In this document: in pieces, positions 17,354 through 27,118 of the stretch
How positions within the stretch are numbered: position 1 is the stretch's first letter
How the letters are laid out: the number at the start of each line of letters is the position of its first letter
Source of the DNA: Gammaproteobacteria bacterium
GTDB taxonomy: Bacteria; Pseudomonadota; Gammaproteobacteria; UBA4575
NCBI GenBank assembly: GCA_028279275.1
Contig: JANQOB010000020.1
Coordinates: forward strand, 160,285-224,284
Direction: 5' to 3'
DNA length: 64,000 nucleotides
Made by a program: the position numbers and the translations under genes
The notes under the pieces: model-generated
Databases searched by the model: none
What the model saw: the letters and a program-made list of their open reading frames with translations, nothing else
What the model was told of the DNA's origin: nothing

Positions 17354-18796
17354 ATGAGCAATAAAAAATATTCTTTAATGCTTCATAAAGCCTCGATTGC
17401 AGCTGGAGTAATCGAAGTTCATGCTCCATTTGACCGATCTGTCATCGCCGAAGTAGAAACTGCTAGTGCTGACCATATTGATCAAGCAATGATTATTGCT
17501 TACTCACTCTATCGCGATAAAAGCCGCTGGATACCTTTGCATAAACGCATAGAGATTCTTGAGAAAACGGCCCACATTATGTCTCAAGACCAAGAACGCT
17601 TGGCAATTGAAGCTGCAAGAGAAGGGGGTAAGCCGCTTATTGATTCAAAAGTTGAAGTTGCGCGTGCAATTGATGGTATCCATTTGTGTATTGAAACATT
17701 GAAGTCAGATCAAGGTGAAGTGATTCCCATGGGCATGTCGCTGTCATCTGAAAAACGAATTGCGATTACACAAAAAGAACCCATAGGAGTAGTGGTTGCC
17801 GTGAGTGCATTTAATCACCCGCTAAACTTAATTGTGCATCAAGTAGCGGCGGCCGTTGCTGCGGGTTGCCCAGTTATTGTTAAGCCCGCTGAAGACACTC
17901 CTATTTCCTGCTTAAATTTTGTAAATATTCTTTGGCAAGCGGGCTTGCCTACAGAATGGTGTCAGGCTGTCATTCCAGAAAGTATAGCAGTAGCCGAAAA
18001 GTTGGTTACCGATGCGCGAGTTGGTTTTTTCTCTTTCATAGGCAGTGCCAAAGTGGGCTGGATGTTACGTTCAAAATTAGCACCAGGGGTACGTTGTGCA
18101 CTTGAGCATGGCGGTGCAGCCCCTGTAATCGTTGCAGAAGATGCAGATCTTGATCTGGCCATAGCAAAACTGGGTAAGGGTGGCTTTTATCACGCAGGCC
18201 AAGTGTGTGTGTCCGTGCAGCGTATTTTTGCGCATACAAAGGTGTTTGATTCAGTTGTAGAAAAACTCTCGACTTATGCACAACAACAGCGGATTGGTGA
18301 TCCAACTCTTGCAGAAACAGAAGTGGGGCCATTGATTCGCCCTGCTGAATTGCAACGAATTGATGCATGGGTGAGTGAAGCAAAATCCGAAGGTGCTGAA
18401 TGCAATATAGGCGGGAATGCCATTAGCGAGACATGTTATGAGTGCACGGTGTTATCGAAACCGTCATCTAATAGTAAAGTGAGTACTACTGAAATTTTTG
18501 GGCCTGTTGTGTGTGTTTATGATTTCGAAGATATAGACAAAGCTCTACTGCAAGCCAACGCATTACCGTTTTCTTTCCAGGCTGCAGTGTTTACTAGAAA
18601 TATTGATACAGCAATGCATGTTTATAAACATATCGATGCCTCCGCAGTAATGCTGAATGATCACACTGCATTTCGTATTGATGGTATGCCGTTTGCGGGA
18701 TTAAAACAATCAGGTCTTGGCGTAGGTGGCATTCCTTACACCATTGAAGATATGCAAGTGAACAAAATGCTTGTTATGCACTCACCTAATTTGTAA
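17354..18796 (+). CDS. Aldehyde dehydrogenase family protein
   Basis: 480 residues of the NAD(P)-dependent aldehyde dehydrogenase superfamily. The catalytic cysteine is Cys285 in FYHAGQVCVSVQRIF, and the general-base glutamate is Glu251 in ALEHGGAAPVIV. The cofactor-binding VVAVSAFNHPLNL and VKPAEDTP segments are present, as is the C-terminal FAGLKQSGLG. The oddity is His252 where most family members have Leu or Met. The substrate is unknown; lactaldehyde- and succinate-semialdehyde-type relatives look similar at this resolution. It is packed between the ThDP enzyme and malic enzyme, so it may oxidise an aldehyde made by the former. Confidence 0.88.
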   Translation: MSNKKYSLMLHKASIAAGVIEVHAPFDRSVIAEVETASADHIDQAMIIAYSLYRDKSRWIPLHKRIEILEKTAHIMSQDQERLAIEAAREGGKPLIDSKVEVARAIDGIHLCIETLKSDQGEVIPMGMSLSSEKRIAITQKEPIGVVVAVSAFNHPLNLIVHQVAAAVAAGCPVIVKPAEDTPISCLNFVNILWQAGLPTEWCQAVIPESIAVAEKLVTDARVGFFSFIGSAKVGWMLRSKLAPGVRCALEHGGAAPVIVAEDADLDLAIAKLGKGGFYHAGQVCVSVQRIFAHTKVFDSVVEKLSTYAQQQRIGDPTLAETEVGPLIRPAELQRIDAWVSEAKSEGAECNIGGNAISETCYECTVLSKPSSNSKVSTTEIFGPVVCVYDFEDIDKALLQANALPFSFQAAVFTRNIDTAMHVYKHIDASAVMLNDHTAFRIDGMPFAGLKQSGLGVGGIPYTIEDMQVNKMLVMHSPNL

Positions 18797-18814
18797 TCAA
18801 GTATTCATTTGACT

Positions 18815-20434
18815 ATGAAAGAAAATATCGAAGCTACAGGGTTCGATGTTTTGTTTAACGCTGCTTTAAATAAAGGCACAGCATTTACCGAAGCCGAACG
18901 AAAAAAATATAAATTACGTGGCCTATTACCACCTGGAGTATCCGATCCAGATGTTCAATTAAATCGTGCCCTGCAAAATATGCGTCGTAAACATTATGAC
19001 ATTGAACGTTATATTTACTTATCGGCATTGCAAAGTAGAAACGAAAGGCTGTTTTATCGTTTAATTTTAGAGAACATCCAAGAGGTTATGCCTTTAATTT
19101 ACACTCCTACGGTTGGTCAGGCATGCAAAGAGTTTGCCGCAATCTTTCGACAACCAAAAGGAATTTATATTACTGCTGAAGACCGAGGGAATGTGTCGGA
19201 GATATTAAACAATTGGCCCGAAGAAGATGTGCGCGTGATCGTTGTGACGGATGGCGAGAGAATTCTGGGCTTAGGAGACCTTGGCGCAAATGGCATGGGG
19301 ATTCCAATTGGCAAGCTTGCTTTATATGTTGCATGTGCGGGAATTCAACCCAATCAATGTTTACCGGTGATGATCGATGTTGGAACAAATAACCAGGAGA
19401 TGTTAGATGATCCACTGTATTTGGGTTTGAGGCATAAAAGAATACAGGGTGAAGAGTATGATGCTCTTGTTGATGAGTTTATTTCATCCGTTCAAGTAGC
19501 TTATCCAAAAGCTCTTATACAGTTTGAAGATTTTCTTACGCCGAATGCTTACCGGTTACTAAATAAATATCGCAACCAAGTTTTGTGCTTCAATGATGAT
19601 ATTCAAGGTACTGCAGGAGTGGCGTTAGCAGGCGTATACGCTTCCACAAAGATTTCAGGTGTGGCTTTTAGGGATTTGCGCATAATGTTTCTCGGTGCGG
19701 GTTCTGCGGCAACTGGAATTGCCGACTTAATAACCTATGCTTTTCAAAAAGAAGGGTTCACAGAAGAAGAAGCAAGAAAAAAATTATGGTTTGTAGATAT
19801 CGACGGCTTAGTCATTCAGTCTCGTGATGATTTGCTCCCGCATAATTTACCGTATGCGCACGATCACCCCGCCGCAGATTTCATCTCGGCCATTAAACAA
19901 ATTAAACCACATATGCTAATTGGTGCTACGGGTTTCCCCGGAACATTTACGCAAGAGGCCGTGAAACTCATGGCTGAAATCAACGAAAGGCCTGCACTAT
20001 TTGCATTATCTAATCCAACCTCGCGTGCGGAGTGTACGGCAGAGCAGGCTTATAACTGGACCCAAGGGCGCGCGATTTTTACCAGTGGTAGTCCATTTGA
20101 AGCTGTGCGTTATAAAGAACAGTATTTTAAGCCTGGTCAGGGTAACAATGCGTATATATTTCCCGGAATTGGTCTAGGCGCAGTGGTAAGTGAGGCTTCC
20201 AGAATTTCGGAAGATATGTTTTTAGTGGCCGCTAAGACGCTTGCGAATATGGTGAGTGAAAAGGATTTATCTGTAGGAGCTATTTATCCACCACTGCATA
20301 ATATTCGTGATGTGTCGTTGCAAATCGCAGTAGCGGTTGCTGAAGAAATCATCTCAAGTGATTTAGATTCAATTCGAAAAGTAGATAATTTGCAGCAGAA
20401 AATAGAAGAGTATATGTATCAACCTGCTTACTAA
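18815..20434 (+). CDS. maeA: NAD-dependent malic enzyme
   Basis: 539 residues from the ATG at 18815; a TTG two codons earlier is also open. Malic enzyme oxidatively decarboxylates malate to pyruvate and CO2. Signatures are YTPTVGQACKEF, VTDGERILGLGDLGANGM, IQFEDF, FNDDIQGTAGVALAG, the NAD-binding FLGAGSAATGIA, and the C-terminal FPGIGLGA. Length and motifs match the SfcA/MaeA (large-subunit, non-PTA) type. It is the third gene of a tight rightward run with the ThDP enzyme and aldehyde dehydrogenase, so all three probably act around pyruvate. A bidirectional terminator follows directly. Confidence 0.93.
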   Translation: MKENIEATGFDVLFNAALNKGTAFTEAERKKYKLRGLLPPGVSDPDVQLNRALQNMRRKHYDIERYIYLSALQSRNERLFYRLILENIQEVMPLIYTPTVGQACKEFAAIFRQPKGIYITAEDRGNVSEILNNWPEEDVRVIVVTDGERILGLGDLGANGMGIPIGKLALYVACAGIQPNQCLPVMIDVGTNNQEMLDDPLYLGLRHKRIQGEEYDALVDEFISSVQVAYPKALIQFEDFLTPNAYRLLNKYRNQVLCFNDDIQGTAGVALAGVYASTKISGVAFRDLRIMFLGAGSAATGIADLITYAFQKEGFTEEEARKKLWFVDIDGLVIQSRDDLLPHNLPYAHDHPAADFISAIKQIKPHMLIGATGFPGTFTQEAVKLMAEINERPALFALSNPTSRAECTAEQAYNWTQGRAIFTSGSPFEAVRYKEQYFKPGQGNNAYIFPGIGLGAVVSEASRISEDMFLVAAKTLANMVSEKDLSVGAIYPPLHNIRDVSLQIAVAVAEEIISSDLDSIRKVDNLQQKIEEYMYQPAY

Positions 20435-20439
20435 AGCAA

Positions 20440-20466
20440 AAACGGCAAACTGATTGTTTGCCGTTT
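20440..20466. terminator. Bidirectional rho-independent terminator
   Basis: AAACGGCAAAC and GTTTGCCGTTT form a perfect 11-bp stem with loop TGATT between two convergent genes. The T-run is better in the minus direction (serving the EF-hand gene) than in the plus direction (serving maeA). Confidence 0.8.
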
Positions 20467-20490
20467 GTATAAGACTGAATTAATATTTTT

Positions 20491-20760
20491 CTAGCTTTCC
20501 TTATCTTTATATTTGCATTGTTTTTTCATTTCATCTTCTGTTAAAACACCGTCACCATTAGCATCTTTCTTCATAAAACGTTGTTCCTTGTGAGCCATGA
20601 ATTCCTCTTTGCTGACGGCGCCATCACCATCAGTATCCATCATTTTCATCTTATCTTTTTTACCTCCGTGATCACCAGCATAAGCATATGAAATTGCCAA
20701 TGCACTAACGACTAGCACGGTTGTTAAAATTGTAATTAATTGCTTATATTTGCTTGTCAT
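20491..20760 (-). CDS. Secreted EF-hand calcium-binding protein
   Basis: 89 residues. A signal peptide (hydrophobic ITILTTVLVVSALAISYAYA) ends near Ala28. The mature part is a Lys-rich pair of EF-hands: loop 1 at residues 42-53 (DTDGDGAVSKEE) and loop 2 at 66-77 (DANGDGVLTEDE), both with Asp at 1, 3 and 5, Gly at 6 and an acidic residue at 12. This predicts a small periplasmic calcium sensor or buffer. No enzymatic domain is attached and no partner is evident among the neighbours. Confidence 0.85.
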   Translation of the reverse strand: MTSKYKQLITILTTVLVVSALAISYAYAGDHGGKKDKMKMMDTDGDGAVSKEEFMAHKEQRFMKKDANGDGVLTEDEMKKQCKYKDKES

Positions 20761-20852
20761 ATTGCTGCTCCAATAGGTTGATGTCGTTTGATTTGTCTTT
20801 GTTCTTTAGAATCCGCAGTTTAGCCGAAGTTCAATTTTATATTTCAGAATGC

Positions 20853-21488
20853 CTATTTTTTGCTTTTCCCCTTATATTCACATAAATCAATAATTGAACA
20901 CTCGTAACACTTAGGGTTACGTGCCACACAAGTATAGCGTCCATGAAGGATCAACCAATGATGTGCATGTAGTTTGTATTCTTCGGGAACAAACTTTTCA
21001 AGCTTCAATTCGACTTGTAGTACATCTTTTCCAGGCGCAATTCCGGTGCGATTGGAGACGCGAAATATGTGTGTGTCGACGGCAATGGTAGGTTGGCCAA
21101 AAGCATTATTCAGGACTACGTTTGCCGTTTTTCTACCAACGCCTGGGAGTTTTTGCAATGTTTCTCTATCACGAGGGATTCTGCAATTATGCTCATCAAT
21201 TAAAACTTTGCAGGTCTGGATGATATTTTTTGCTTTACTATTATAGAGTCCAATTGATTTAATATACTTTTTCAGCCCCGCCTCACCAAGGTCAAGCATT
21301 TTTTGTGGTGTATTCGCAACTTTATAGAGTTCTTTCGTCGCTTTGTTAACGCTTACATCTGTAGCTTGAGCAGAGAGTATGACCGATATCAATAACTCAA
21401 AATTAGACTTATGAACAAGTTCTGTTTTAGGTGCCGGATTAGCTTTTTTTAAACGCTTAAAAATCTCACTTCGCTTTTCTTTATTCAT
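20853..21488 (-). CDS. nth: Endonuclease III
   Basis: 211 residues, the usual size. This DNA glycosylase/AP lyase removes oxidised pyrimidines in base-excision repair. The helix-hairpin-helix is LPGVGRKTANVVL with the catalytic lysine, the catalytic aspartate is in AVDTHIFRVSNR, and the [4Fe-4S] ligands appear near the C-terminus as C-x6-C-x2-C-x5-C (CVARNPKCYECSIIDLC). It is followed upstream on the same strand by an RnfB-like ferredoxin gene 9 bp away, an echo of the rnf-nth linkage in enterobacteria. Confidence 0.96.
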   Translation of the reverse strand: MNKEKRSEIFKRLKKANPAPKTELVHKSNFELLISVILSAQATDVSVNKATKELYKVANTPQKMLDLGEAGLKKYIKSIGLYNSKAKNIIQTCKVLIDEHNCRIPRDRETLQKLPGVGRKTANVVLNNAFGQPTIAVDTHIFRVSNRTGIAPGKDVLQVELKLEKFVPEEYKLHAHHWLILHGRYTCVARNPKCYECSIIDLCEYKGKSKK

Positions 21489-21497
21489 TTTTTGATT

Positions 21498-21890
21498 TTA
21501 TCTACTTAGCAACTCTTTTTTCTTACGTTCAAAAGCTAATTGTTTAGCGATTTTTTCTTCATCAAGGCGCTGATGACGCCTTTTTTTGTTTTCGCGCGAC
21601 AGTTTAGCAAAGCTCCTTTTCAGTTCGCTTTGTTGATCGTCTGATATAGTTTTACACGCTTCTTCAAATTCAGTATTTTGATTTAAATCTATACAATCTA
21701 CGGGACAAGGTGGCAGGCATAATTTACACCCTGTGCAGTAAGATTTAATTACAGTATGAATTTGTTTGGATGCACCGATGATGGCATCAAATGGACACGC
21801 TTTAATGCAAAGTGTGCAACCTATGCACTCTTGTTCGCGAATGAAGGCTATGTATTTGCCTGTAGGAATACTATCTACGTTTTTAGCCAC
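21498..21890 (-). CDS. RnfB/RsxB-like ferredoxin lacking the N-terminal membrane and Fe-S domain
   Basis: 130 residues with two [4Fe-4S] ferredoxin motifs, [16 protein letters not shown] and [16 protein letters not shown], which read like the ferredoxin half of RnfB/RsxB. A highly charged C-terminal tail ([15 protein letters not shown] and onward) follows. RnfB proteins normally also have an N-terminal hydrophobic anchor and a four-cysteine domain; both are missing, and the 3-bp gap to metG leaves no room for them. No other rnf gene is nearby. It is probably a soluble electron carrier, perhaps serving Fe-S enzymes such as the adjacent endonuclease III; this role is inferred. Confidence 0.75.
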   Translation of the reverse strand: MAKNVDSIPTGKYIAFIREQECIGCTLCIKACPFDAIIGASKQIHTVIKSYCTGCKLCLPPCPVDCIDLNQNTEFEEACKTISDDQQSELKRSFAKLSRENKKRRHQRLDEEKIAKQLAFERKKKELLSR

Positions 21891-21893
21891 ACT

Positions 21894-23927
21894 TTATTTG
21901 ACGCGCATACCTGGTTTCGCCCCGCTATCCGGCTGCAATAAGAATATATCCTTGTCGCCAGGTCCGGCAGCTAATACCATGCCTTCGGACATACCAAAAC
22001 GCATTTTGCGAGGTGCAAGATTGGCAACCACTACGGTGAGCCGACCTTCAATATCTTCAGGTGCGTAGGCAGATTTTATTCCTGCAAATACATTTTTTTG
22101 CACGCCACCCGTTGACTCTCCTAAATCTAATGTTAATTGTAAAAGTTTGTCAGCTCCTTCTACGTGTTCAGCTTTGATAATTTTAGCGACTCTAAAATCA
22201 AGCTTAGCGAAATCATCAAAGGTGATTTCGTCACTTATTGGATCACTTGCAACGGGTGCAGCATCTTGTTTTGAATCTTCTATCATTTTATCAATTGACT
22301 CTTTTTCAATTCGTGTGATTAAAGGTTTAAATTTATTAATTTCGTGGCCTTCAGGAAGAGGGTTGCCGTTATAAAGTTTTTCCCAAGTAAATTCTGTATT
22401 CAGAAAGACTTCTGATTTAGCCGCCAATTCAGGTAACACTGGTTTTAAATAACCAATTAGTAAACGAAACATATTGAGTCCAAAGCTACAAACCTGGTGC
22501 ACTTCAGTTCTGTTACTATCTTCTTTTATCTTTTCCCAAGGTTTGTGGGCATCGATAATTTGATTTGCAATATCTGCAACCGACATAATCACGCGCATAG
22601 CTTCAGAATATTTTCGCGATTCGTAATACATTTTAATTTGATTGTTTTTTTCAACAGCTAAATCAAATGCATGTGTACATTCATCATTAAAACTTGCAGT
22701 AAGTTTTGCATCGAATTTTTTAGTGATAAATCCAGCACAACGACTGGCAATGTTTACCAGTTTGCCTACGACATCACTGTTTACACGTTGTTGAAAGTCT
22801 TCCAAATTAAGGTCGATGTCGCTGACCCCTGGGCCAAGCTTGGCCGCAAAGTAGTAGCGTAAATACTCGGGATGTAAATGCTCTAAGTAAGTACGCGCTT
22901 TAATAAATGTACCCCGGGATTTTGACATTTTCTTGCCATCGACGGTAAGAAAGCCATGGCAATAAACTGCGGTGGGTATTCGATAGTCTGCTCCATGCAA
23001 CATAGCAGGCCAAAACAGCATATGGAAGTAGGCGATATCTTTACCAATGAAGTGATATACCTCGGCAATACTGTCAGAATTCCAATAGTAATTAAAATCT
23101 TTTCCCCCGGTATTTGTAGAGCTGTCGATGTACTGTTGCAAGCTGGCCATATAACCAATGGGCGCATCCAGCCAAACATAAAAATACTTACCTGGCGCAT
23201 CAGGAATTTCAAATCCAAAGTAAGGAGCGTCACGTGAGATATCCCAGTCTTGCAAGCCCGAATCAAACCACTCTTTTAATTTATTAGTGATTTCAGGTTG
23301 TAAATTATCTTGGTTAATCCATTTTTCTAAAACATCTTTGAAATCATTCAGCTTAAAGAAATAGTGTAAATTCTCTTTTTGAATAGGGGTTGCACCACTT
23401 ACAGAAGAATAGGGATTAATTAAATCAGCAGGTGTATAGGTTGACCCACATACTTCACAATTATCACCATATTGATCTTTTGCATGACACTTAGGGCATT
23501 CGCCTTTAACAAATCGATCTGGTAGAAACACATTTTCTTTAGGATCGAAGAGATCTATCACTGTTTTGGTTGTGATATGACCGTTATCTTTTAAACGCTG
23601 ATAAATAGTGGTGGCGTGTTTTTTATTTTCTTCTGAGTGAGTAGAGTGATAATTATCAAATTCGATTAAAAAATCGGCAAAATCTTTTTCATGTTCAAGT
23701 TTTACTCTGGAAATCAATTCTTCAGGCGTGATTCCTTCTTGCTGTGCACGCAACATAATAGGTGTGCCATGTGCATCGTCGGCACATATATAAATGCAGT
23801 CGTGACCACACATTTTTTGAAAACGGGCCCATATATCGGTTTGTATATACTCGACTAAATGACCGATATGAATAGGGCCGTTAGCGTAGGGCAATGCACT
23901 GGTGACTAGGATAGTTCTATTATTCAC
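21894..23927 (-). CDS. metG: Methionyl-tRNA synthetase
   Basis: 677 residues, class I synthetase charging tRNA(Met). HIGH lies at residues 20-23 and KMSKS at 333-337. The zinc knuckle [19 protein letters not shown] lies in the connective domain. A C-terminal tRNA-binding/dimerisation domain starts around [15 protein letters not shown] and ends with the family's GMVLAAGPG region. The size matches the long, dimeric bacterial form. The gene is divergent from apbC across a 212-bp gap, an arrangement common in gammaproteobacteria. Confidence 0.97.
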   Translation of the reverse strand: MNNRTILVTSALPYANGPIHIGHLVEYIQTDIWARFQKMCGHDCIYICADDAHGTPIMLRAQQEGITPEELISRVKLEHEKDFADFLIEFDNYHSTHSEENKKHATTIYQRLKDNGHITTKTVIDLFDPKENVFLPDRFVKGECPKCHAKDQYGDNCEVCGSTYTPADLINPYSSVSGATPIQKENLHYFFKLNDFKDVLEKWINQDNLQPEITNKLKEWFDSGLQDWDISRDAPYFGFEIPDAPGKYFYVWLDAPIGYMASLQQYIDSSTNTGGKDFNYYWNSDSIAEVYHFIGKDIAYFHMLFWPAMLHGADYRIPTAVYCHGFLTVDGKKMSKSRGTFIKARTYLEHLHPEYLRYYFAAKLGPGVSDIDLNLEDFQQRVNSDVVGKLVNIASRCAGFITKKFDAKLTASFNDECTHAFDLAVEKNNQIKMYYESRKYSEAMRVIMSVADIANQIIDAHKPWEKIKEDSNRTEVHQVCSFGLNMFRLLIGYLKPVLPELAAKSEVFLNTEFTWEKLYNGNPLPEGHEINKFKPLITRIEKESIDKMIEDSKQDAAPVASDPISDEITFDDFAKLDFRVAKIIKAEHVEGADKLLQLTLDLGESTGGVQKNVFAGIKSAYAPEDIEGRLTVVVANLAPRKMRFGMSEGMVLAAGPGDKDIFLLQPDSGAKPGMRVK

Positions 23928-24139
23928 AGATATTCTTATTTATTAAAACAATTTGTAAACAAATCTCGATGCTTTTTCTAAAGCGCTGGCTACCTTAACA
24001 GTTCAGATGTAAAACCGCTATTTTGCTTGTGTTTGTAGAGCTTTCAGCTACTCAAATAGAGATCTTTGCTGCACATTCTGGCGTGATATAGTACTTCCTA
24101 TTCCTATATTTACCCCATAATTTCAGGAGAATAATAAGC

Positions 24140-25228
24140 ATGGCGGAGCTTACCAAAGAGCGAGTTGAAGCTGTACTCAAAGACATTCAAGATCCAAATA
24201 TTGGTAAAAATTTAATCGCGAGTAATGCTGTTAAAAATATCGAAATCGATGCAGGCAAGGTCAATGTAGAGATTAAACTTGGATATCCTGCAAAAAGTAT
24301 TGCTGAAGATCTTACAATTGAAATTGAAGGTGCAATTCGTAAAGCAGGCGCAGAAACTGTGCATGCAGATGTTGGGTGGACGATTGAGGCGCACTCTGTA
24401 CAAAAAAGCCTCAAGCCACTAAAAAATATTAAGAATGTAATTGCTGTTGCCTCAGGTAAAGGGGGTGTGGGTAAATCCACAACTGCTATAAATTTAGCAT
24501 TAGCCCTTTCAATGGAAGGTGCAAACGTTGGAATTCTGGATGCCGATATTTATGGACCTAGCCAGCCACGTATGTTGGGGATAAGTGGGCAGCCGAAATC
24601 AACCGATGGTAAAAGCTTAGAACCTATGGAAGCGCATGGTTTACAGGCGATGTCGATCGGATTTCTGATTGACGAAGAAACCCCAATGATTTGGCGTGGT
24701 CCGATGGTGACTCAAGCTTTAGAGCAGTTACTCAATGATACCCAGTGGCGTGGGCTTGATTATCTAGTGGTTGATTTACCCCCAGGTACTGGAGATGTGC
24801 AACTTACCTTAGCGCAAAAAATTCCAGTCAGTGGTGCCATCATCGTTACGACCCCTCAAGACATCGCGTTGCTAGATGCGCGCAAGGGTTTGAAGATGTT
24901 TGAGAAAGTGGAAGTACCCGTTCTTGGGGTGGTTGAAAATATGAGTATTCATATCTGTAGTAAATGTGGACATGAAGAACACATTTTTGGTGAAGGGGGC
25001 GGGAAATCGATGGCCGATGAATCTGGAGTCGAAATGCTGGGTGCACTGCCTCTGGATATTCGTATCCGTGAACAAGTAGATGGAGGTAATCCTAGTGTAG
25101 TGGCTATGCCAGACACGCGTATTGCAGAAATATATCAAGAGATTGCACGTAAGGCCGCGGCAAAACTTGCAGCAAAAGGAAAGGACTACAGCGCTAAGTT
25201 CCCTAAAATTGTCATTCAAAATACTTAG
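24140..25228 (+). CDS. apbC: Iron-sulfur cluster carrier ATPase ApbC/Mrp
   Basis: 362 residues. The N-terminal MIP18/DUF59 domain (about 1-90) is followed by a deviant Walker A loop GKGGVGKS at 106-113, then DADIYGPSQPRML and VDLPPGTGDVQLTL. The paired cysteines Cys273 and Cys276 (ICSKCGHEE) bridge an Fe-S cluster between two subunits. The protein delivers clusters to apo-enzymes. AGGAGAA just before the ATG is a strong ribosome site. The lipoprotein gene starts 24 bp after it. Confidence 0.95.
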   Translation: MAELTKERVEAVLKDIQDPNIGKNLIASNAVKNIEIDAGKVNVEIKLGYPAKSIAEDLTIEIEGAIRKAGAETVHADVGWTIEAHSVQKSLKPLKNIKNVIAVASGKGGVGKSTTAINLALALSMEGANVGILDADIYGPSQPRMLGISGQPKSTDGKSLEPMEAHGLQAMSIGFLIDEETPMIWRGPMVTQALEQLLNDTQWRGLDYLVVDLPPGTGDVQLTLAQKIPVSGAIIVTTPQDIALLDARKGLKMFEKVEVPVLGVVENMSIHICSKCGHEEHIFGEGGGKSMADESGVEMLGALPLDIRIREQVDGGNPSVVAMPDTRIAEIYQEIARKAAAKLAAKGKDYSAKFPKIVIQNT

Positions 25229-25252
25229 TCGTTTGAATCAGAGTTATCTAGA

Positions 25253-25726
25253 TTGAAGTATCGTTTATTATTTAATGTGCTTGCATGTTTTGCGATGCTG
25301 TTCCTATCAAGTTGTGGAACTTTTGATAAACGTCTAAACCCTATTCAGCCTAAAGTTTTTATTGATGATATTGAAATTGAAGATGCAAATTTATCGGGAT
25401 TAACTGCACTACTCACACTGAACATAGAAAATCCAAATGACTTTGCTATAAATGCAAAGGGCTTGGATTACACAATGAGTTTGTCAGGAACTAATATTCT
25501 GAGTGGAGAAAACAAAAATAATATGTCCGTTCCTGCATTAGGGAGTGGTAAAATTGAAGTGCCGGTGCAAATAACTTATGCATCACTATTAGAGACTATT
25601 CCTAAGGTAATGCAAACGGGTGTGGCTTCCTATAATTTTTCTGGAAATATTCACACACGTTTATTTAAGATACCTTTTGATAAAACCGATGAGTTAAAGC
25701 TACCTTATATTGGTGGTTCTAATTAA
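25253..25726 (+). CDS. LEA type 2 / WHy-domain lipoprotein
   Basis: 157 residues starting at TTG; this start is needed to keep the signal peptide, which ends in the lipobox LSSC with Cys21. The mature part is a beta-rich WHy domain with NLSGLTALLTLNIENPNDFAI, where the N-P-N motif is characteristic, and LSGENKNNMSVPALGSGKIE. Such proteins sit on the periplasmic side of a membrane, and some are induced by desiccation or stress. No specific function is known to me. It lies between apbC and dcd, probably in one transcript. Confidence 0.8.
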   Translation: MKYRLLFNVLACFAMLFLSSCGTFDKRLNPIQPKVFIDDIEIEDANLSGLTALLTLNIENPNDFAINAKGLDYTMSLSGTNILSGENKNNMSVPALGSGKIEVPVQITYASLLETIPKVMQTGVASYNFSGNIHTRLFKIPFDKTDELKLPYIGGSN

Positions 25727-25749
25727 GAATTAATTTCTAAATTAAGTTT

Positions 25750-26316
25750 ATGGCAATAAAATCTGACCGTTGGATCCGCGAAATGGCGGAAAAGTATGGC
25801 ATGATTCAACCGTTTGAAGCAGGTCAAGTGCGTGAGAATGGGCATGGTCGCATGATTTCTTATGGCACATCGAGTTATGGTTATGATGTACGCTGTGCCG
25901 ATCATTTCAAAATTTTTACAAATATAAACTCTGCAATCGTGGACCCTAAAGGGTTTGACGAGAATAGTTTTGTAGATGTGCGTGGAAATGAATGTGTGAT
26001 TCCCCCCAACTCATTTGCATTAGCTAGCACCGTTGAATATTTTCGCATTCCACGTTCAGTGTTAACTATATGTTTAGGTAAATCTACCTATGCTCGCTGC
26101 GGCATCATTGTAAATGTCACGCCGCTTGAGCCTGAATGGGAAGGGCATGTCACTTTGGAATTCTCTAATACTACGCCGTTGCCAGCAAAAATTTACGCTA
26201 ACGAAGGTGTTGCACAAATGCTGTTCTTTGAATCCGATGAAGTTTGTGAAACTTCATATAAGGACCGTGGCGGAAAATATCAAGGTCAAAAAGGAGTTAC
26301 ACTCCCTAAGGCTTAA
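25750..26316 (+). CDS. dcd: dCTP deaminase
   Basis: 188 residues, the usual length for this trimeric enzyme that converts dCTP to dUTP for thymidylate synthesis. [49 protein letters not shown] and the catalytic stretch [16 protein letters not shown] are all typical, and the C-terminus GGKYQGQKG fits the nucleotide-binding lid. It is the last core gene before the repeat-delimited accessory island at 26.37 kb. Confidence 0.96.
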   Translation: MAIKSDRWIREMAEKYGMIQPFEAGQVRENGHGRMISYGTSSYGYDVRCADHFKIFTNINSAIVDPKGFDENSFVDVRGNECVIPPNSFALASTVEYFRIPRSVLTICLGKSTYARCGIIVNVTPLEPEWEGHVTLEFSNTTPLPAKIYANEGVAQMLFFESDEVCETSYKDRGGKYQGQKGVTLPKA

Positions 26317-26366
26317 ATGTAGTGAGCACAAGGTTTTTTTTAAATCAAAGTTAGAAAGTTTCAAAA

Positions 26367-26399
26367 TGTCCGCTTTCGGTCAATAGCGGTCATTCTGAA
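26367..26399. repeat. Short stem-loop repeat, copy A
   Basis: TGTCCGCT, a loop containing ttcggtcaat, and AGCGGTCATT form an 8-bp stem with one mismatch, followed by CTGAA. It marks the left edge of the accessory island, 50 bp after dcd and 3 bp before the stop codon of the convergent HxlR gene. Related copies are at 27510, 28722, 29147, 56720 and 57017. Confidence 0.7.
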
Positions 26400-26402
26400 T
26401 CA

Positions 26403-27074
26403 TTAACTAAATGATGCGAAGTCACTATTGCGCATCCATTTTGTTACATTTCTAGTCATTGATGGGTGGCCAGTTATTCTCAACTTACCCTGTTTGATTG
26501 CAGACTGATATGAACAATCACCCATCCAGACTTCCATCATTGTTCGCACATCAGTTGTAAACCAAACATCTACCTCTTTTCCTGGGTCTTCCAAGCAAAC
26601 ATCTGTGTCTTGGCCTTCAACAATTATCCACCAATCTTGTAACTTTTTAAGATCTTTAAATTTGAAATGTACTACTGTTTCTTTACCAGATAATTTTTTA
26701 GGATCGATACTACGTGATAGATAAAGCATGAGTAGTTCAATATCCAGATCGTCATCATCAATCTGTTCTCTAGCCCATTTCATTCCCCACTTTCCGAGCT
26801 CTTGGATTATAGGAAGCACTTCTTTTCCTGGCTCTGTTAAATAATATTCAAATCCTTTCTGACCCTTAATTTTTTTCCGTTCAATTATGCCTTCTTCCTC
26901 TAACTGACGAAGTCTTGTGCTCAACAAACTGGGGGATATGTGTCCCAAACCACGTTGAAATTCATTAAAACGATGTCCACCAGATAATAACTCGCGAATT
27001 ACCAGGAAGGTCCATTTATCACCTAGAAGTTCAGAGGCTTTGGCGATGGGGCAGAATTGTTTGTATTGCATCAC
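26403..27074 (-). CDS. HxlR-family transcriptional regulator with a C-terminal SCP2-like domain
   Basis: 223 residues. The first half is a winged-helix HxlR domain: CPIAKASELLGDKWTFLVIR, with the family cysteine near the N-terminus, then GGHRFNEFQRGLGHISPSLL and a Leu-x-Glu-rich recognition region. The second half (DVCLEDPGKEVDVWFTTDVR to the end) resembles the SCP2 sterol-carrier fold seen at the end of some HxlR proteins and might bind a hydrophobic ligand. It faces the tautomerase gene across a 154-bp gap with two identical-type palindromes, so it probably represses both genes. The inducer is unknown. Confidence 0.85.
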   Translation of the reverse strand: MMQYKQFCPIAKASELLGDKWTFLVIRELLSGGHRFNEFQRGLGHISPSLLSTRLRQLEEEGIIERKKIKGQKGFEYYLTEPGKEVLPIIQELGKWGMKWAREQIDDDDLDIELLMLYLSRSIDPKKLSGKETVVHFKFKDLKKLQDWWIIVEGQDTDVCLEDPGKEVDVWFTTDVRTMMEVWMGDCSYQSAIKQGKLRITGHPSMTRNVTKWMRNSDFASFS

Positions 27075-27118
27075 TCATTGCACCTTAGATTACACAGTCA
27101 TCACATTACTATAAATTC

